Assembly: GCF_003459505.1 (NCBI RefSeq)
Contig: NZ_QRWD01000001.1
Coordinates: 76,746 to 140,745 of the forward strand
From: Collinsella sp. AF20-14LB
Lineage (GTDB): Bacteria > Actinomycetota > Coriobacteriia > Coriobacteriales > Coriobacteriaceae
Reading direction: 5' to 3'
Length of the DNA: 64,000 nucleotides
Below the pieces are notes generated by a model. The model had not been told where the DNA came from, searched no databases, and saw only the letters and a list, made by a program, of their open reading frames with translations. The translations under genes were made by a program, and so were the position numbers. Each line of letters begins with the position of its first letter. Position 1 is the stretch's first letter. Positions 62,016-64,000 of this stretch are shown one piece after another.

Positions 62016-63428
62016 CTATTTAGAATCTGAATCGTCCATGGAGCCGTCGATGCCGGTTTTGGTGTCGTCATCCGTGTTGGAATCGTTATCCTTGGCGAAG
62101 GGGTTCTTGAAAAAACCTGTCGCGTCGGGCTGAAGACCCGAGAGCTTGATCCAGGGATTATCGAGCTCCGGCTTGGGCATGGCCTTGGCCTCGGGCGCAG
62201 TCTCGTTGCCGATGAGCTCGGACTCGTAGATGAAGGTGTCGTCGCCAAGCGCGTCGTAGGCGGCGACCGGGTTGCCATCGGCATCGCGGTACGGTGTGCC
62301 CTTAAACACGGCGCCGTCGTATGCCACAAGCTGGCGACCGGTCTCGTTCTCAAAGTAGTAGACGAAAATGCCCTTGAGGGCCGCGCACAGCGGAATGGCG
62401 ATAACCATGCCGATGGGACCCATGAGTGCCGAACCGATAACGAGAGCCGTCAGGCTCATAACGGGATGCACCTGCACCGAGCTCTTCATGACCTTAGGCG
62501 AAATGACATTATCGGTGACGTTTTGAGCCACCATGGTCACGACAAGCGTCCACAACGCCAGCATGGGGCTGAACATAAAGCCGAGCACCGTGGCGATCGC
62601 CGCACTCACCCAGGGACCGACAACCGGAACCAGGTGCATAATGCCGGTAAAGATAGCCATGAGTGCTGCATACGGATGGCCGATGATCGTAAAACCAATA
62701 AAGGCAAGAAAACCGCCACAGATCGATGTGATGACCATGCCACGCATGTAGCCGCCGACCGAACGCGAAAGGATGGCCACCATAAAGCGGTACGAGGTCT
62801 CCTTTTCCTGCCCGATGATGGTGCAGACCTCGTGGTGCATGCGGGGATAATCGCAGGCAAGCCAGTAGGCAAGCACCAGACCCAGGAAGATGACGAACAG
62901 CTGCGAGGCCGTGTTGGTAATGAGCGGAAACACACCGCGGCCGAGCTCAGCAGCGATTTGCGAGACGTACTTAGACGCTACGGTAACCAACGAAGAAAGA
63001 TTGTCGTCCAGATACTCCTTGAGCGGCGTGTTGTTGAGCGTCTTAGCGTGCGAGAGCATCTCGTTGAGATCGCCACCCGCAACACGAAGCTGCTCGGGCA
63101 GGCGGCTCAGGACTTCCATGATTTGACCGAGCAAAATAGGCGATAGGATGCAGACGACGCCGACGAGCACGGCAACAACCACAATGAGTGCGATGAGCGA
63201 ACCGAGGCCACGTCCGACACCGTGATGCTCGAGCCAGTTGGTGATCGGAGACATCACAAAAGCGATGATGGAACCGACAGCGAGAAACTCGATGACCGGT
63301 GCCAGGATGCCCATAAGGTTAAAGATGACGGCAGCGATGACAATGCAGCCGACGACGCCCCAAATGCGCAGCGTCAGAATGCGGGTATCGCGAAGCGTGC
63401 GGTCGATTTGTTGGGGGTGCTCACTCAT
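62016..63428 (-). CDS. AI-2E family transporter (PerM/YtvI-like)
   Basis: 470 aa with eight predicted helices. MHLVPVVGPWVSA and LIGSALMGPIGMVIAIPLCAALKG are the family motifs. A C-terminal cytosolic tail of about 110 residues is rich in Asp/Asn/Lys. Its ATG overlaps the stop of the sigma factor gene, so the two are co-translated. Substrate unknown; members include AI-2 exporters and Na+/H+ antiporters. Confidence 0.88.
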   Translation of the reverse strand: MSEHPQQIDRTLRDTRILTLRIWGVVGCIVIAAVIFNLMGILAPVIEFLAVGSIIAFVMSPITNWLEHHGVGRGLGSLIALIVVVAVLVGVVCILSPILLGQIMEVLSRLPEQLRVAGGDLNEMLSHAKTLNNTPLKEYLDDNLSSLVTVASKYVSQIAAELGRGVFPLITNTASQLFVIFLGLVLAYWLACDYPRMHHEVCTIIGQEKETSYRFMVAILSRSVGGYMRGMVITSICGGFLAFIGFTIIGHPYAALMAIFTGIMHLVPVVGPWVSAAIATVLGFMFSPMLALWTLVVTMVAQNVTDNVISPKVMKSSVQVHPVMSLTALVIGSALMGPIGMVIAIPLCAALKGIFVYYFENETGRQLVAYDGAVFKGTPYRDADGNPVAAYDALGDDTFIYESELIGNETAPEAKAMPKPELDNPWIKLSGLQPDATGFFKNPFAKDNDSNTDDDTKTGIDGSMDDSDSK

Positions 63429-64000
63429 GAACGAACCATCACTCCGTCGGGATCAATCTTATCTTGAATCTTCTTAAGCGTGCGGCGCAGCAGGCGCGAG
63501 ACCTGCACCTGCGAGATGCCAAGCTTCTTGGCAATCTCGATCTGGGTCATGCCCTTAACGAAGCGCAGCTCGATAACCTCGCGCTCGCGCGGCGAGAAAT
63601 CGCGGATAGCTTCCTCGATTACCAGGCGGTCATCGGTAAAGTCGAGCTCGTTGTCGTCGTCGGCATAGCGATCGAGAATCGAAGGCGCATCATCGGAATC
63701 GGACGCACCGGGGGCCTCGATGGGCACCGAGGTGTAGGCCGAGGACGATTCCATGGCTTCGAGCACCTCGTCGACGGTTACGCCAAGGTAATCGGCGATT
63801 TCCTCAACCTTGGGCGAACGCTGAAGCTCGTTGGTGAGCTTGTCGGTGGCCTGGTTAACCTTGGCCGAGAGCTCCTGCAGTCGACGCGGCACGCGCACAC
63901 TCCAGCCCTTGTCACGGAAGTGACGCTTGATCTCGCCCAAGATGGTGGGCGTGGCAAACGTGGTGAACTCGAGTCCGCGCTCAGGGTCAAAGCGGTCGAT
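63425..64000 (-). CDS. RNA polymerase sigma factor, SigB/SigF/SigG type (5' end outside window)
   Basis: Partial; the frame is open to the window edge and the first visible residues are IDRFDPERGLEFTTFATPTILGE, the end of region 2. Then region 3 (FRDKGWSVRVPRRLQEL, KVEEIADYLGVTVDEVLEAME) and region 4 (FSPREREVIELRFVKGMTQIEIAKKLGISQVQVSRLLRR). This wording is that of stress/sporulation-type sigma factors. Co-translated with the AI-2E transporter. Confidence 0.92.
   Translation of the reverse strand: MDRFDPERGLEFTTFATPTILGEIKRHFRDKGWSVRVPRRLQELSAKVNQATDKLTNELQRSPKVEEIADYLGVTVDEVLEAMESSSAYTSVPIEAPGASDSDDAPSILDRYADDDNELDFTDDRLVIEEAIRDFSPREREVIELRFVKGMTQIEIAKKLGISQVQVSRLLRRTLKKIQDKIDPDGVMVRS

Overview
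The window reads as chromosome of a high-GC, Gram-positive gut actinobacterium of class Coriobacteriia, most like Collinsella. The reasons are gene content and order, a fructose PTS, Gram-positive style wall enzymes and a SigB/SigF-type sigma factor. That assignment is recognition from memory; no search was run.

Layout. 1-13.6 kb is housekeeping: def and priA (minus), gltX (minus), metK, an iron-sulfur L-serine ammonia-lyase, an L,D-transpeptidase and a MacAB/YknXYZ-like export system (plus). 13.7-36.3 kb is an island, visibly richer in G/C and in GCGC words than its flanks. It holds 17 tightly overlapping minus-strand genes (cbiF, D, L, G, H, ET, A, cobT, U, S, a CobU-like/phosphatase fusion, cbiB, cobD, cbiP, cobO, cbiC, cbiJ) that cover corrin ring synthesis by the anaerobic route, adenosylation and nucleotide-loop assembly. 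Running divergently on plus is a cobalamin-riboswitch operon: an exported CbiK cobaltochelatase lipoprotein, a small lipoprotein, a binding protein, a FecCD permease and an ATPase with an extra C-terminal domain. The island is bounded by two dead transposase fragments, IS21 istA-like on the left and IS3 orfB-like on the right, so it was probably acquired or moved as a block.

36.3-40.4 kb carries a TetR regulator, a flippase-like membrane protein, two identical tRNA-Glu(CTC) genes and a CCA-adding-type nucleotidyltransferase. 40.4-48.3 kb is a complete fructose PTS regulon: two PfkB kinases in tandem, ptsI, ptsH, fruA and a divergent RpiR-family regulator. 48.3-61.6 kb is a long minus-strand housekeeping series: recN, nadK, tlyA, xseB, nusB, Asp23, efp, pepP, an AroB-like gene, aroK, a YqeG-type HAD phosphatase, mltG, ruvX and alaS. 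A small unknown membrane protein, an AI-2E family transporter and the 3' part of a sigma factor end the window.

The least explained signals are intergenic. Two copies of a 68-70 nt structured core (6481-6550 and 44839-44906) share sequence and a covarying stem pair, yet each sits inside a different perfect inverted repeat (26 bp and 42 bp). Several smaller inverted-repeat hairpins with unrelated arms lie between other genes. Among proteins, the AroB-like enzyme has lost all three metal ligands and the catalytic lysine, and the cobaltochelatase is predicted to be outside the membrane.
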